Positions 1 through 11,639 of a stretch of 64,000 bases of DNA are shown one piece after another. This stretch comes from Riptortus pedestris (lineage: Eukaryota > Arthropoda > Insecta > Hemiptera > Alydidae). The stretch is taken from NCBI GenBank assembly GCA_019009955.1, contig CM032230.1, forward strand, positions 107,788,001-107,852,000. The letters are read 5' to 3'. Both the position numbers and the translations under genes were made by a program. Below the pieces are notes generated by a model. That model was given only the letters and a program-made list of their open reading frames with translations. It searched no databases and had not been told where the DNA came from. Position 1 is the first letter of the stretch. Every line of letters begins with the position of its first letter.

Positions 1-595
1 TAACTAAATGTGTTTTCTATCAATAGTAAACACATATATCAACTATGGTTATTAAAAGTTGGCCTGTGAAAATAAGTTTACTTTTTACTTTCTTGTACGA
101 AGTAGAAGATGTATTTTATTTAAGAAAATATTCATCTTCATATTTCAACCGAATTATCCAGTTTGACCCTCCATGAACCAAATTTGACTTGACGTCTCAA
201 CGTACACCGCATAACTCGAAAAACGGAAATTTCATATTTAGGATTCTTTTAACTTCTAGTTGTGCCCCTCCTCTTTTGACCGAAATTGGTTTAGAGAAGT
301 GCGAATATATTAAAAAGTATTAGAAAAGTGTGGGTAATAAAGTAAGCTTATTATGTATGTAGCGCTAGCTGCAGTATAATATTGTTTGAAGCCAGAATTC
401 CCTATAAATAGAATACGTGAACCTGAAATCTTGTTTAGTTTAATATAGTTTAGTTTATATAATTAGAGGAACATAGTTTTAAATTAATAATGCTCATTCT
501 CCCCTTAGACAAAAGGGAAACATTTGTAATACATAGACAATTAAAATTGCCCTGTATAACGGCCAAATTCCTGTATTACTTCCTGATATATTCAA
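1..595. other. no gene recognised
   Basis: AT-rich DNA without coding pattern or repeat boundaries that I can place. It could be Pdfr intron. Confidence 0.5.
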
Positions 596-599
596 GCAT

Positions 600-1466
600 A
601 AGTTTTTGAAAAATTTCCACAAATGTCCATCGATCCTACCTAGGAGATGACGAAAATAAGGTCCATTCAAAATGATATATATATGTATTTGTCTGTTGCC
701 ACTCAAACGGGCGTAATTTCTGTTTGATCATTACCAAACTCGATATAACTAAACGTTTTATGTTAAACTAAAGATCAAGTTCGTAAATGGCTGAAATCCG
801 ACCTGTGCGAGTGGGGGGGGGGTGTTTAGTGGTGGAATTTCGAAAATTCTTAATATCCCGTTATCGTAGGTCGGATCGAAAAATTGTATAGAACAAGTCT
901 TATTAGTGATGTTCTATGCATGTTACTATGCACGTTTATTCTTGATTATTAACCGAGTGATTTATATTTTTTTTAGTTTTCGGCCTTTAGTGAACCCCCA
1001 CTTGAGATGAAGCTAACATATCATGAACCGTCTTTATTCAAACCGAAATACCTAATATTTTCTTCAACAAATCTTTCCTTGATGAGATACATGCAAATAC
1101 GCTCTGATGACCCTTTTAGGTCTTGGATTACAAAAATTAGAGTGATTGAGATTATTCTGATTCTTTATAAATTATAGTACTATATATAGTAGATAGTTTT
1201 CAATAAAATGAATATATTATATTCAGATATATTTCAGTAATTCTTTTTCTTTCCGATCCAGAATATTTGTATCTATCTATTCAGTTCTAAGAGGTTAGCC
1301 GATCTGTTTGTTTACAATTCCTATCGTGGAAGTCATTATAATGTAAATTGACTGAATCATTTCTCATTAGCTTTTGTATTTATTCACTTTATATTCATAT
1401 ATTTATCGTAAAACCCCATTTGGGGAAACTGCTTAGTTTACGTAGCTCCTGCGTGACGGACTTTTT
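600..1466 (-). repeat. HINE-A copy, long form, end B missing
   Basis: From the ATGTCCATCGATCCTACC block it runs through a shortened TA core near 676, the poly-G tract near 814 and the long-form internal region. It ends with CTGCTTAGTTTACG and GCGTGACGGAC (end A, near 1460). It is diverged from the best copies. The ORF at 494-706 is only this repeat read through. Confidence 0.85.
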
Positions 1467-1469
1467 TAT

Positions 1470-2334
1470 CTTCATTATACTGCAATACAAATACGAATTT
1501 AATATTTTTTAAAGTAATCTTCAATCCATTTATGAGTTAGTTGTTTTACCTGTCTGATGATAACCCCCCCTCCCCCGTAATGACCTTTTACGGGACTGAT
1601 GTTGCCAACAAAACAATTTAAAGGATCAAACACGGTATTTTACATAGAAAGGAATTAACCACGCGGACAATTTCTATTTGCTAAAGTTGAGCTAAAATTA
1701 GTTACCTTCAGTAAACTGACGGGCTTTATCATCATGGCAGACACTTGTTCCTAGAATCACCTTGTCTTTAAGAGGAATTAGTGATCAAGAGTATTTTATT
1801 TTTAGGTTTGCGTCGTCCAACGGAATTTCGAATATTCCCTGAGAAAATTCAATAAACTGTTTTAAATTAAATTAGTTATGGTATGCGCTTTGTATCTGCA
1901 GGTTACGTTTGTAGTATGAAGTCAGGAGTTAGGTATAACTCATTTTTTCCTTTTCTTTTCATTACCATAGATATTTTATTATCCTTACTCTATGAGAGCT
2001 TGAATGGTATTTTTGTTTTTTGGAAATAATGAAAATATTTAAACGCAAAATATTCTCTCATGAATAACCGGATCTGTGGTGTAAATTTTTTATTTTATAT
2101 AGTAACCAAAACTTTTTGTTACACCCCCGGATGGCGTTTTATACGATTTTTTTTAAGCAGTCGGATTAAATTCGTTGTGGATCGACGTGAGGCACTCCGA
2201 ATTATTCCATGTCAGTTTTGTGGATGTTTAACACTGGGATCTGTAGCTGGACGGACAATGCAGTATGGATCGGAGCGCTTTGCTGATGGATTCTATTTTC
2301 GGAATTCAGGCCGATTTTCCTTAAGGGAGAGAAG
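1470..2334. other. no gene recognised
   Basis: Non-coding AT-rich DNA. An open 96-codon frame at 2060-2350 (+) has no family signature, and its end overlaps a HINE-A fragment, so it is not called. Confidence 0.45.
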
Positions 2335-2384
2335 AACCACTTTATTCTAAGCTTTAATAAAAATATTGTTTCCAAGAGACCTTT

Positions 2385-2854
2385 TGTGGTAAAGGTTATG
2401 TTAAACATATGTTCTTTTATCTTGTATTAGTGCAGTTAATAAAGGTTGTTTGTAGTGACAGCACGTGAAAGACATGGAGAATGACCACGATGCTGATGGG
2501 AATGATGGACAGGAAGATCCGGTGTAAGAAAACGACACAGAGGGGAATGTTGAAGATGGAGCAGGCCATAGTGCTGATAAAGGCTACACAACAAGATACG
2601 GGAGAAAAGTAAGACCTCCTAAGAGATTCAAGTAATCTTCTTTTTGGAGCGAGAAGGGAGGATGTGGTGAAGGTTATGTTAAACATATGTTCGTTTGGTA
2701 AAGGTTATGTTAAACATATGTTCGTTTGGTAAAGGTTATGTTAAACATATGTTCGTTTGGTAAAGGTTATGTTAAACATATGTTCGTTTATCTTTTATTA
2801 GTGCAGTTAATAAAGGTTGCTTGTAGTGACAGCACGTGTGTTCATTATTTTACA
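2385..2854 (+). mobile_element. gypsy-like LTR retrotransposon relic with TSD
   Basis: A 470-bp remnant is flanked by the 5-bp duplication CCTTT (2380-2384 and 2855-2859). The left LTR fragment starts TGTGGTAAAGG at 2385 and stops near GCACGTG. The right LTR spans 2663-2854, starting TGTGGTGAAGG and ending TTTTACA, with an AATAAA signal. Just before it is a purine tract, GAGAAGGGAGGA. The remaining internal part (about 2476-2635) reads M-E-N-D-H-D-A-D, one in-frame stop, an acidic stretch, then T-R-Y-G-R-K-V-R-P-P-K-R-F-K and a stop. A basic R-x-P-P-x-R-F tail next to the purine tract is typical of the end of Ty3/gypsy pol. The rest of gag-pol is deleted, so the element cannot move by itself. 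Confidence 0.75.
2666..2789 (+). repeat. 31-bp tandem repeat inside the right LTR, 4 units
   Basis: The unit begins GGTAAAGGTTATGTTAAACA and recurs at 2666, 2697, 2728 and 2759. The left LTR has one unit only, so the array arose after or during the last copying event. Each unit contains the palindrome ACATATGT. Confidence 0.95.
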
Positions 2855-2974
2855 CCTTTATTTTTTGAGAAACATGCAAATTCGTTGCGGGATGACGCCA
2901 TCAATTAAGATTTTACGTTATTTATTCGAAAATGTTAACTTGATCTATACCATACTCACTATTTAACAGTTCCA

Positions 2975-3335
2975 GTAAACACTATTTGCTATTGGCTGAA
3001 GGCGACCCTGGAGTTTAGTGCGGGGGGGGGGATTCGAGAATTCAATCAATTTTCGTTAATACCAGTTGGATCATAAACTGTTATAGAACCAATCTAGTTA
3101 AACTATTTATGGCCTACAATTGTTTTATGCATTTTTTTCGTAGTTCAAGTATTATTCGTACCTACGTGTTTTCAGCCTTTAGTAACCCCCTCCCCCCCCC
3201 CGTCGGCTCCCTTCAACTCAATTTTTTTCACATAGAAATAGGGAATAATGTGTGATACGAGATCACAAATGTGTAACACCAGTAAGTGGGAAGTCTGTTT
3301 ATTTTAGGCAGCACCAGCGTGGCGGACTTATTTTT
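2975..3335 (-). repeat. HINE-A copy, strongly degraded
   Basis: A poly-G tract near 3022, the TCAGCCTTTAGTAACCCCC block and a decayed end A (GGAAGTCTG, then GCGTGGCGGAC) near 3290-3327 identify it. The B half is absent. Confidence 0.65.
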
Positions 3336-4023
3336 TGTCCCAGACCGCCTTTCTGTTTCACTATTGTGGTGCTCTTAGCTGCGTTTGACTTTAAAACAAT
3401 TTCAATTAACGTGTTAAGAACTAAATTAAAGTTTTCTCAAGGCTGACTCTCAGAAGATGTAGTGAGAGTCTGTTTTGCTATTGATTGACATTAACTGTTC
3501 AGACTGAGGTCTGGCATCGAGGATGGTGATACTAATCCTTCTAACTCCAGGATTAGCGCCACCAGAAGTTTTCTGTCGACAGGTAGACCGTGTGAACCAC
3601 GACCTGCTGGGGTATAGAAAACATCTGCACTATAGAAATTTATTTAATTAGATTTGTTACTCATTCTAAAAAGCACTCCTTTATTTTTGAGGAAACAATA
3701 AATAATAATAATAGTACTTGGCTGGTCGAGGAGAATTCTCAGGAGGGGCAGGAGAGTCTTCTCGAACGAGATAGAAAATGATACAGAATGTTAGCTAACT
3801 CTAAGAGAACCATTATTTTGTATTATATAATACATGAAGTGGTTTCACGGGGAAGGAACTGTAGTTTTTCCTCCTCGCCTTCACTTTAATTAATTGTGTG
3901 ACCCGAAAGTACGGTTGATGTCTCTCTTAACTTATGATAAATCAGTTGGACTTGACAAGTCACGTAATTGTAAAGTGATAAAACTTTTATATTTCGTCAG
4001 AAGAATTTATTAAAAACTCCTAC
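3336..4023. other. no exon recognised downstream of TM3
   Basis: This should be the start of the intron after the TM3 exon. A patch at 3480-3620 with higher GC has no recognisable protein. No TM4-like peptide was found on the minus strand. Confidence 0.45.
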
Positions 4024-4126
4024 CTGTAACGACATTGTGGAGATAAAGTCCTTCAATAAACATCCACATGAACATAGCAGTCCTAGCGTACTCCAGCAGA
4101 ACGTATGAAGCTTCGCAAATAATTGG
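4024..4126 (-). CDS. Pdfr: Pdf receptor exon: TM3
   Basis: This minus-strand exon of 103 bp starts after ACGTTTTAG and ends at ACAG|GTAGGA. It is 34 codons plus one base. It holds P-I-I-C-E-A-S-Y-V-L-L-E-Y-A-R-T, then A-M-F-M-W-M-F-I-E-G-L-Y-L-H-N-V-V-T. The cysteine is the conserved TM3-top residue of the disulphide to extracellular loop 2, and the W-M-F-x-E-G-x-Y-L-H core is diagnostic of class B receptors. EYARTAMFMWMFIEG matches insect Pdfr as I recall it. The next residue must begin with G, fitting V or A as in relatives. No TM4 exon was found between 1 and 4023, so the rest of the gene probably lies left of the window. Confidence 0.94.
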
Positions 4127-5439
4127 CTAAAACGTAAAAAAAAAAAAAAAAACATTAAAGGGTATGAATATTTGTCAATTAATTTGTGTCATCTCGTTTA
4201 TAATCTCTATGAATGTTTTGATAACATTTTCAGTTCAGTAGTAAATTTCGGTATGATTCATAATTATAATAAAAATCCGGTGATTTTCTATTCCAAATAA
4301 TGGTCACATTTTTTCAAGATTTTCACAGCTTCCTGATCCTTCCAATTCAATTCTATGCTCTTCCTGTATTATTTCGTAATTAAACTTAAACTTAAAGACT
4401 CTAATATTAATTGTCATGACCTATATACTGTAAAAAATGTATTTTTTCTGCGGAAGAAGTAGTTACATCGTTGGGGAAGGCGAAAACCCTAATTTTGCCT
4501 GAGTTTTGCGGACGTGAAATACGGCCTTATGTTTTCTTAGGCATGTCAATTTATTTTGAGAGACCAAAGAAGTATCAAACAAATTTGAGGAGAACCAAAT
4601 CGCTTGTCTCTCACTGATTAATTTGTAGCTCGTTTCTTCAATCATATCTCGGTTTAACCAATATTTTTTCTCATTCATATAATTGAAAATGACATTAATT
4701 ATTTCAAAGGATAGAATGAAATTATTTCAAATTTTGATATGTTAAATTAAATTTGAATGAGCTACAATGTGTATGTGACTTAATTGCCACAGATACTTAC
4801 AACGGCATATTTAATAAATATTTCTCAGACAGAATTTCTAAACAATGAGATCGTTGTGATCCTTATAGAGATAATGGACCATTTTATGAAACTAGATTAA
4901 AAAAAAAGAAATAAACGAAATATTTTGTCAAGACTACAAGGGTTCCTTCTAATAGACTAAAGATTTACTAAGGCAAGAATTCTTTTAGATGTTAAAACTC
5001 TTTATAAAAAGAAAATTGTTTTCTAACTTTGATTTGATCTTATTGCAACATTCTATTGAGAACATTTGATTTTTCCCAATGAAAAAGAAAATGAGTTTGA
5101 GTTAAATTACTGAAACGATTTAAAAGCCAATGTTTTGTTTCTAGAAAGTAGATTAAAATGTAAAAAGAAAATAGACTGGCTTTCAACATCCTTTACTATT
5201 TCTTAAGTATGACTTTTAGGGAATAAAAAAAATAACTTTTTCCTGTAATTAATTTATCCATTTTAGTTTCCGCTTGAAAAGTGAAACTCTTGTACTTGTC
5301 AGTGAGAGATATTTGAGTATTTTCTCAATAAATGATTACTGGTTATTTAAATTTTAATTTGGATTATAAGCTGTAACTGAATATCTAATAATAATATCAA
5401 ACATTTTAATTTTAATCTTATTGCAAAATTCATACTTAC

Positions 5440-5581
5440 TGTATTGTCTATTCCTTGGGCATCCGATGGCATTGACCTCAATATTGCCTGGTCAATGTAT
5501 AATGTGAGCCTAATAAGGACGTGTATAACAGTTGCAACGAACAGGTTTTTATGGATTTTCGTCCTGTTGTTCCTTAAAACC
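5440..5581 (-). CDS. Pdfr: Pdf receptor exon: intracellular loop 1 and TM2
   Basis: This minus-strand exon of 142 bp starts after TTTTTTATAG and ends at ACA|GTAAGTATG. It is one base plus 47 codons. The peptide opens with V-L-R-N-N-R-T-K-I-H-K-N-L-F-V-A, the first intracellular loop and start of TM2. It continues through L-I-R-L-T-L-Y-I-D-Q and ends G-I-D-N-T. The RNNRTKIHKNLFVA block is the strongest Pdfr signature in the window. The longest ORF here runs on past the exon into a TA repeat; that extension is artefact. Phase is consistent on both sides. Confidence 0.94.
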
Positions 5582-5631
5582 CTATAAAAAATTAGATCAA
5601 TTAGATATAAGAAATGTAGGTAACATTTATG

Positions 5632-5632
<1 letters not shown>

Positions 5633-5669
<37 letters not shown>
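5633..5669. repeat. (TA)n microsatellite
   Basis: A pure TA run in the Pdfr intron, 50 bp beyond the TM2 exon acceptor. It has no HINE-A sequence around it, unlike most TA runs here. Confidence 0.95.
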
Positions 5670-5674
<5 letters not shown>

Positions 5675-5911
5675 GTATTGGAATAGTACATAAAAATGTA
5701 TGAGGGCATTGATTTATTCCTTATGTCCAGAATTTGTTAACAAGAAGTCCTAAAAAGGTAGTCAGTTATTTCAAAAGTGTCGTGTGCCATAACAGTCTTC
5801 ATTCATATAATACCATTTAATACAATCTAACTGGTGGTTCCTTGTTCAGCTAAAACACATTGTAATTGGTGTATCCACGATAACATCTTACATAAACATT
5901 TTAAATAATAT

Positions 5912-6122
5912 TATCATTAATTATTAACTTCCATTTTTTGCTACTATGACTAATTGGGACGGCATATCTACAGGTTACCACTCTTTTGTAGCCAGGGTGG
6001 GACAGAAAAGGATTTTATTTAATGAGTTCGTCACTAAGTAAATTCCTATTGCCTAGGCGGTAATCGAACTCTCCACTCTAGTTTACCATGTGCGATTAAG
6101 GCCAACTCTTTAACCCTCAAGA
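5912..6122 (-). repeat. tRNA-derived SINE
   Basis: On the minus strand it reads a head with GTTAAAGAGTTGGCC, a B-box-like GTTCGATTACC, then the family body (ACTTAGTGACGAACTC, GGTAACCTGTAGAT) and an ATTAA-rich tail. It belongs to the same family as 41755-41980. It sits inside the Pdfr intron between the TM1 and TM2 exons. Confidence 0.8.
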
Positions 6123-6589
6123 ATAGGATTAGGATTAGGATTAATATGGTTTGGGCAATCAACAGCTAGGTTTTATTATGCCCTTTATATTAGTATGATG
6201 CTGTTTGCAAGTGTCTGTATTACTTTATATCGTAAATAATATCATCTAGTAGATTGTATATATCGCTCTTACCATATCCTAAGGGTATTAAATTTACTAA
6301 TTTTTATACAATTATTTATTAACTAAATCTATACTTACTTATCCTATATATTAATACTCTTTTTTTATTATATATTATATTATATAAACATATGTTTTCT
6401 TTCTTAAAAGTACTTTTTTTTCTACTGGTATTACAATTAGCTAATATTACAATTAAATGTCTGATACTGTATGTACTTTTTACAGTTTTTTTTTATTTAT
6501 TTATTTTTCAATTAATTAAAATCATTTTATCCCACACACTCTCACACTTACACATACATGCATTTATTATTATTATTATTTTATATATA

Positions 6590-7299
6590 TAATTAAATAG
6601 ATGAAAGCCAACTTGGATTATCAGAATTCTGCCAGTCCAGGGATCTAGCCTCCTTCCTCTCCGCCCTCATCACCTGCATTCTCGGAGCTTACCACCAAGC
6701 CTATAATACAGCTAGCTAAAGCCAGCAGGCTGAAGCTGTCATGTTAGCAAGAGCAATCATTTCTTCTTCAGGTCCTTAACTTGAAGTATCTCAGTTTTTG
6801 GACTTTTCTTTCTTCACTTGGTAGGGCTATTTTTCTTCATTTTGTATGGTACTGTTATTGCTGTCTGTGGAGGTTGCTACTGATGGCGTCTCTTTCTTTT
6901 TATCAGTGAAATTAGTTTTGCCTGGATGGTTTCATGTACTTATTTGTTATATGGTTTTTTATTTATTTATTTATATATATTTTTTAAACCCTCAAGAATA
7001 ACCAGGGCCCCTTAAAATAATATTTAAGTACTAATTGTGCTTCAAAATGTTTGGAAATCACATTTCAAAATAAGAATTAAAAGATTTTTAGTCTCTACTT
7101 GTTGAACTCCACTATTTGTATACTTGCTATGATGTGTGATCTCAATAGTGTTGTTATTTTTGCGAATTGATTGACTTGGAAACCATTAAATAAAATCTCT
7201 CTTTGGAAATGTTTGAGACCTATCAGTAAAAATCTGATTAAGCTAATATTAGTTATTATAAAATAAAAAGTATTTCAAATTTATTACTCAAGTACTTAC
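6590..7299. other. intronic DNA, nothing assigned
   Basis: Pdfr intron. A moderately GC-rich patch at 6610-6760 stands out but shows no conserved peptide and no repeat partner that I noticed. Confidence 0.4.
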
Positions 7300-7403
7300 C
7301 TAAAATGAGAGAATATTGCCAGAGAAATCAAAAGGGCTCCAAGAGACACGCTACACCCCACTATTTCTAAAGTCCTCGTTCTCTCTGCGATTAAAATTTT
7401 CAA
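7300..7403 (-). CDS. Pdfr: Pdf receptor exon: transmembrane segment 1
   Basis: This minus-strand exon lies between CAG|TTG and AG|GTAAGT. It holds 34 codons plus two bases. The peptide starts L-K-I-L-I-A-E-R-T-R-T-L-E-I-V-G and runs into a hydrophobic stretch ending in S-H-F, with the last codon completed as Arg by the next exon. R-T-R-T-L-E-I-V-G is, as I recall, nearly identical to the start of TM1 in Drosophila Pdfr. The reading phase joins the hormone-domain exon upstream (phase 0) and the TM2 exon downstream (two bases plus one). The intron toward the TM2 exon is 1718 bp and holds a SINE. The receptor is a plasma-membrane, Gs/cAMP-coupled receptor for the circadian neuropeptide PDF (family knowledge). 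Confidence 0.92.
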
Positions 7404-7659
7404 CTGAAATGTAGAAGAAAATCTGTCAATATAAAGAGAAATTCGTTTGATTGTGTGAAAGAAATATAAAATATTGAACAGGAAGAGATTTCCACATAGA
7501 GCCTATGTATGTCGTACAGGTAGATAAAATACATTTTCTGTTCAGCCTGCGTGTTCATTTCCCATGAACACTAGGCATCCAAGAGCATGCTTTTCAATAC
7601 ATTGGCCCCTTTGACTTGGAGCTGTTGTTCCTTGAGCGAACAGGCGTTTGGATCTTTTG

Positions 7660-8025
7660 GGCGTTTCTGAGGAAATCAGCTATTGAGGTTGTACTCATGA
7701 CGCGATATTTGAAATATTTCTTCAAATGCAAATCGATCCTACCAAAGAGATGTCTCTATTTATATTTGTCTGTTACCAAACTCGAAATATTAGCGTTGCT
7801 TTTAAAACTAAAGATCGTTCTTAAAGACTAAAATCAGATAGAGTGGAGGAGTTGGGGGGTTTAGAGGGAAAGAATTTTGAAAATTAATAGTACCTCAATT
7901 ATTAAAAGACGGATTGAGAAATTGTATAGAACCAATGTTATTGCAAACGTAATATTCAATAAATGTTGTTCTATACTGTTTTTTATCTTTCTTGAATGTC
8001 AACCGAGATTTCAGTAAACCCCCAC
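7660..8025 (-). repeat. HINE-A copy, truncated at end A
   Basis: It starts with GGAAATCAGCTATTGAGGTT and passes CTACC, a degenerate core near 7750 and a GGAGTTGGGGGG tract. It stops after AGTAAACCCCCACT, where the next copy begins. Confidence 0.85.
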
Positions 8026-8452
8026 TTTAGCAGATTTCCATTAAGGAACATCAGCTATTGAAGTCGTACTCATGACGCGATTTTCAAAAAATTTCTTCAA
8101 ATGTCCGTCGACCCTACCCAGGAGATGACGAAAATGAGGTGCGTTCAAAATTATATATATATATATATTTCTCTGTTAACGCTCTAGCGGGCACAAGTTT
8201 AGTCTGATCGATACCAAACTCGATATTTGAACGTTTTATGTAAAAAGGAAGATCAAGTTTGTTAACGGCTGAAATCGGACAAGTGGGAGGGGGGGCGGTT
8301 TAAAGGGGGAATTTCGAAAATTCAACATATCTCCGTTACTGTACGTCGGATCGAAAAATTGTATAGAACCAATCTCATTGAAAATTAAATTTGTTATTAA
8401 TATTGCTATATACATTTATTCTCTATCTTGAATAATAACCGAGATATTTGCA
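8026..8452 (-). repeat. HINE-A copy, second of a direct series
   Basis: It runs from TTTAGCAGATTTCC (end B) through a short TA core (8150-8168) to GAGATATTTGCAT. There it meets the end B of the third copy directly. Confidence 0.9.
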
Positions 8453-8573
8453 TTTTAGCAGATTTCCCATAAGGGAAATCAGCTATTGTGGTCGTACTCA
8501 TGATGCGATTTTCGAAAATATCTTCAAATGTCCATCGATCCTACCCAGGAGATGACGAAAATGAGGTCCGTTC

Positions 8574-8651
<78 letters not shown>

Positions 8652-9453
8652 CTGTTAACACTCTAGCGGTCGCAATTTTTTTTTATTCGTCACCAAACTC
8701 AGTATTTAAGGGTTTTAGGGAAAAAGGAAGATCAAGTTCTTTAACGGCTGAAATCGGACCAGTGGGAGGGGGTGGTTTAGTGGGGGGATGTTCGAAAATT
8801 AGAAATATCTCCGTTACTATAAGTCGGATCGAAAAATTGTATAGAGTCAATCTTATTGCAAAGTAAATGTGCTATAAATATTGTTAAATACGTGTATTCT
8901 ATATCTTGAATATTAACCGAGATATTTGCATTTTTCAGTTTTCAGCCATCAGCAAACCGCCACTTCTACACATGTTACATAAACAATACTCTGTTACATA
9001 ATAAATCACATTATTCGAAGTTTAAATACCAAAAATTGTATTCAAGAGACCTTTATTATACGAGATACATGTAAATATGTCCCGGTGACTCCCCCCCCCC
9101 CCGTCTTAAGGTTTTGGACTACTAAAATTTGATTGAATGAGATAACAATTATTCTGACTCATTATTAATTACAGTACTAGATACAGTAAATAGCTCTCAA
9201 TAAAATTAATATGTTATATTCTGATATATTTCAGTAATTGTTTTTCTTTCCGGTGTGAGGCGGGCAGACCCGTTTGTTTACATTTCTAACCTAACGCTTC
9301 CTGTCGGCAGGTTATTAAAATTGGATGAAACATTTCTTATTTCCGTTTGTATTTATTCACGGTGGTGTTGTGTTAGCAGTATGTAGATTTATCTATTAGT
9401 AAACAACACGAGGGAAATCTGCTTAGTTTACGCAGCCCCTGCGTGACGGACTT
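8453..9453 (-). repeat. HINE-A full-length copy, long form
   Basis: Both ends are present: TTTAGCAGATTTCCC at the left, and GCAGCCCCTGCGTGACGGAC at the right. It contains a long TA core (8579-8646), a G tract, the internal C tract near 9090 and the TTTACATTTC...ACGCTTCC region. At about 1 kb it is the best reference for the long form. Confidence 0.92.
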
Positions 9454-9539
9454 TTTTTATTTAGTGTAAGGGACGAGCTGTGGTCGCTTCTATTCGTGTC
9501 CGGCGAAAGCTTGTTTCCCGAGATTTCTCTATTGTATAA

Positions 9540-9815
9540 CTTTACGTGGGAAATCTGCTTAGTTTACGCAGTAATAATCGATATAATATGAAATGTTTTA
9601 TTCAAAGCTTAAATACCCAATATTGTATTCAACAAGTGTTTGTTAGATGAGATACGCGCAAATACGTTGTACGAGGTACATGATTGGCCACTTCTGCTCA
9701 TCGGATTTTTATTTGGAAATACAGAATATAAGGTGAGTTGAGATCAGTAGTATGTCACGTCAGCTCTTGGGAAATCTGCTTAGTGTACGAGCCTCTGAGT
9801 GGTGGACTTTTGTTA
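9540..9815 (-). repeat. HINE-A end-A fragments
   Basis: Two decayed end-A pieces (GTGGGAAATCTGCTTAGTTT near 9546 and GGGAAATCTGCTTAGTG near 9769) and an internal piece between them. Confidence 0.65.
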
Positions 9816-10303
9816 GAATTTTATAGGTTCCGAGTGATTTAGTACTACAGCGAAGAAAATGTAATTCAATGTTCAATAGCCATCGTAAAACGTCAAGCTC
9901 ACTTTGACGAATTACTTTATTTGTCCGTATACCTCTTCGTCCATTCGAGTGCTAATTTTCGCAGGTCTCCGGTTGCCTTCTTCAGAATGCCATCACTCCT
10001 GCTGCAGACTGGTCGCATTATTTTGACTAAAACCCAGCTTTCGCTGCTCCTACCAAAACAGGAACTATTTCCTCTTACAGGACTCTTTTCTCTTAGAGTT
10101 CCTTCCGACCAAATTTAATTTTGGAGACCTTACAGAAGACTCTGAAAGGAAAATCAAGATGAGGCTAACTATTCATCCAAAATTGGTTTGTTCGAGACAA
10201 CAGATTCGATGATCAAAGAACTGTGTCGCGTTCTTCCACTTCATTTCAAGGCTCCACTAGTTCATGAAAGCTACGAAAAAATGTTGGAGTCATCGTTTAA
10301 AAC
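9816..10303. other. no gene recognised
   Basis: Non-repeat intronic DNA. A 65-codon frame at 9921-10118 has no recognisable motif. Confidence 0.4.
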
Positions 10304-10498
10304 AAAAAGTCCGTCACGCAGGGGCGGCATTAACTAAGCAGATTTCCCACTTGCGTCTCTTATTTACATTTATTTCATGACGTAATAGTTCAATGAGAAC
10401 AATATTTGTTATTTTGGCTTCAAATAAAGTGCTTCATAATATAACAGCCTATTGCTGATATGACATGAGTAGGAGTGTGGGTTTACAGGCCGAAAACT
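10304..10498 (+). repeat. HINE-A copy, truncated
   Basis: End A (AAAAAGTCCGTCACGCAGG) followed by long-form internal sequence to GGGTTTACAGGCCGAAAACT. It is then interrupted by a second HINE-A that starts in the A-run. Confidence 0.85.
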
Positions 10499-10500
10499 AA

Positions 10501-10987
10501 AAAAAGTCCGTCACGCAGGGGCTGCGTAAACTAAGCTGATTTCCCACGTGAAGTTTTACAGTAGAGAAATCTGGGTAGTAACAACTGTACTAATAAGAAA
10601 CCTCTAAACCTATTCACGAGGAACGAATAGTTAAGGAAACGGCCGCCAGAGCTCTCGGCGGAAAGTCCGAACATAGCCGAATCCTGGCGACAACACACAG
10701 AATACAAATGCAAATATCTCGGTTAATATTCAAGATACAGAATAAATGTATAGAACAATATTTATAGTAAATTTAATTTGCAATAAGATTGGTTCTATAC
10801 AATTCTTTGACCCGATGCATAATAACGGAGATATTTCGAATATTTGAAAATCCCCTCATCTAAACCCCCCCTCCCACTGGTCCGATTTCAGCCGTTAACG
10901 AACTTGATATTCCTTTTTACATAAAACGATTAAATACCGAGTTTGGTGACGATTAAACAAAAATTGCGGCCGCTAGAGTGTTAACAG

Positions 10988-11035
<48 letters not shown>

Positions 11036-11159
11036 TTGAACGGACCTCATTTTCGTCATCTCCTGGGTAGGATCGATGGACATTTGAAGAAATATTTCGA
11101 AAATCGCGTCATGAGTACGACCTCAATAGCTGATTTCCCTTAGGGGAAATCTGCTAAAA
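10501..11159 (+). repeat. HINE-A full-length copy, short form
   Basis: End A at 10501 and end B (CTTAGGGGAAATCTGCTAAAA) at 11159. The TA core is at 10992-11030. CACGTG occurs at 10545-10550. The short form has the CGGCCGCCAGAGCTCTCGGC block instead of the long internal part. Confidence 0.92.
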
Positions 11160-11457
11160 CGCAAATATTTCGGTTAATATTAAAGATAATGAAAACATGT
11201 ACATAACAACATTTATAGAACATTTGCAATAAGATTGGATTTTTACAATTTTTCAATCCGACACATAATAACGGAGATATTAAGAATTTTCGAACTTCTC
11301 CACCCTAACCCCCCCCCCCCCTCCGTCTTGTCCGATTTCAGCCGTTAACGAACTTGATCTTTCTTTTTGTACAAAACGATTATATATCAAGTTTCGTAAC
11401 GATAAGACAAAAATTGCGGCCGCTAGAGCGGTAACAGATATATATATATATATATAT

Positions 11458-11505
<48 letters not shown>

Positions 11506-11628
11506 GAACGCACCTCATTTTCGTCATCGTCTGGGTAGGATTGATGGACATTTGAAGACGTTTTTCGAAAATAGCGTCATGAGTACGACCTCAATAGCTG
11601 ATTTCCCTTAAGGGAAATCTTCTAAAAA
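11160..11628 (+). repeat. HINE-A tandem partial copy
   Basis: It begins at CGCAAATATTTCGG directly after the end B of the previous copy, lacks end A, has a TA core at 11440-11500, and ends with its own end B. Confidence 0.9.
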
Positions 11629-11639
11629 CGTATAGTTAA

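Larger units (their letters stand above)
2335..2900 (-). repeat. HINE-A internal fragment split by an LTR relic
   Basis: The internal long-form stretch (ACTTTATTC...AAGCTT... to CAAGAGACCTTT) stops at 2384 and resumes at 2855 with CCTTTATT and ATGCAAATTCGTTG. The gap is exactly filled by the LTR element described separately. Confidence 0.7.

Noticed and set aside
4463..4678. 71-codon minus-strand frame between the Pdfr TM2 and TM3 exons
   Set aside because: It has no receptor motif and the two exons join in frame without it.
6121..6147. AGGATTAGGATTAGGATTA run resembling telomere repeat
   Set aside because: The unit is six bases and there are only three copies; insect telomeres use TTAGG, so this is chance or a short microsatellite.
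8528..8866. Open frames with long Ile-Tyr repeats (also at 5347, 11280, 14816, 29702, 33304, 33325, 45121, 51339)
   Set aside because: They are read-through of (TA)n microsatellites, mostly inside HINE-A; the same peptide blocks recur in every copy and on either strand.
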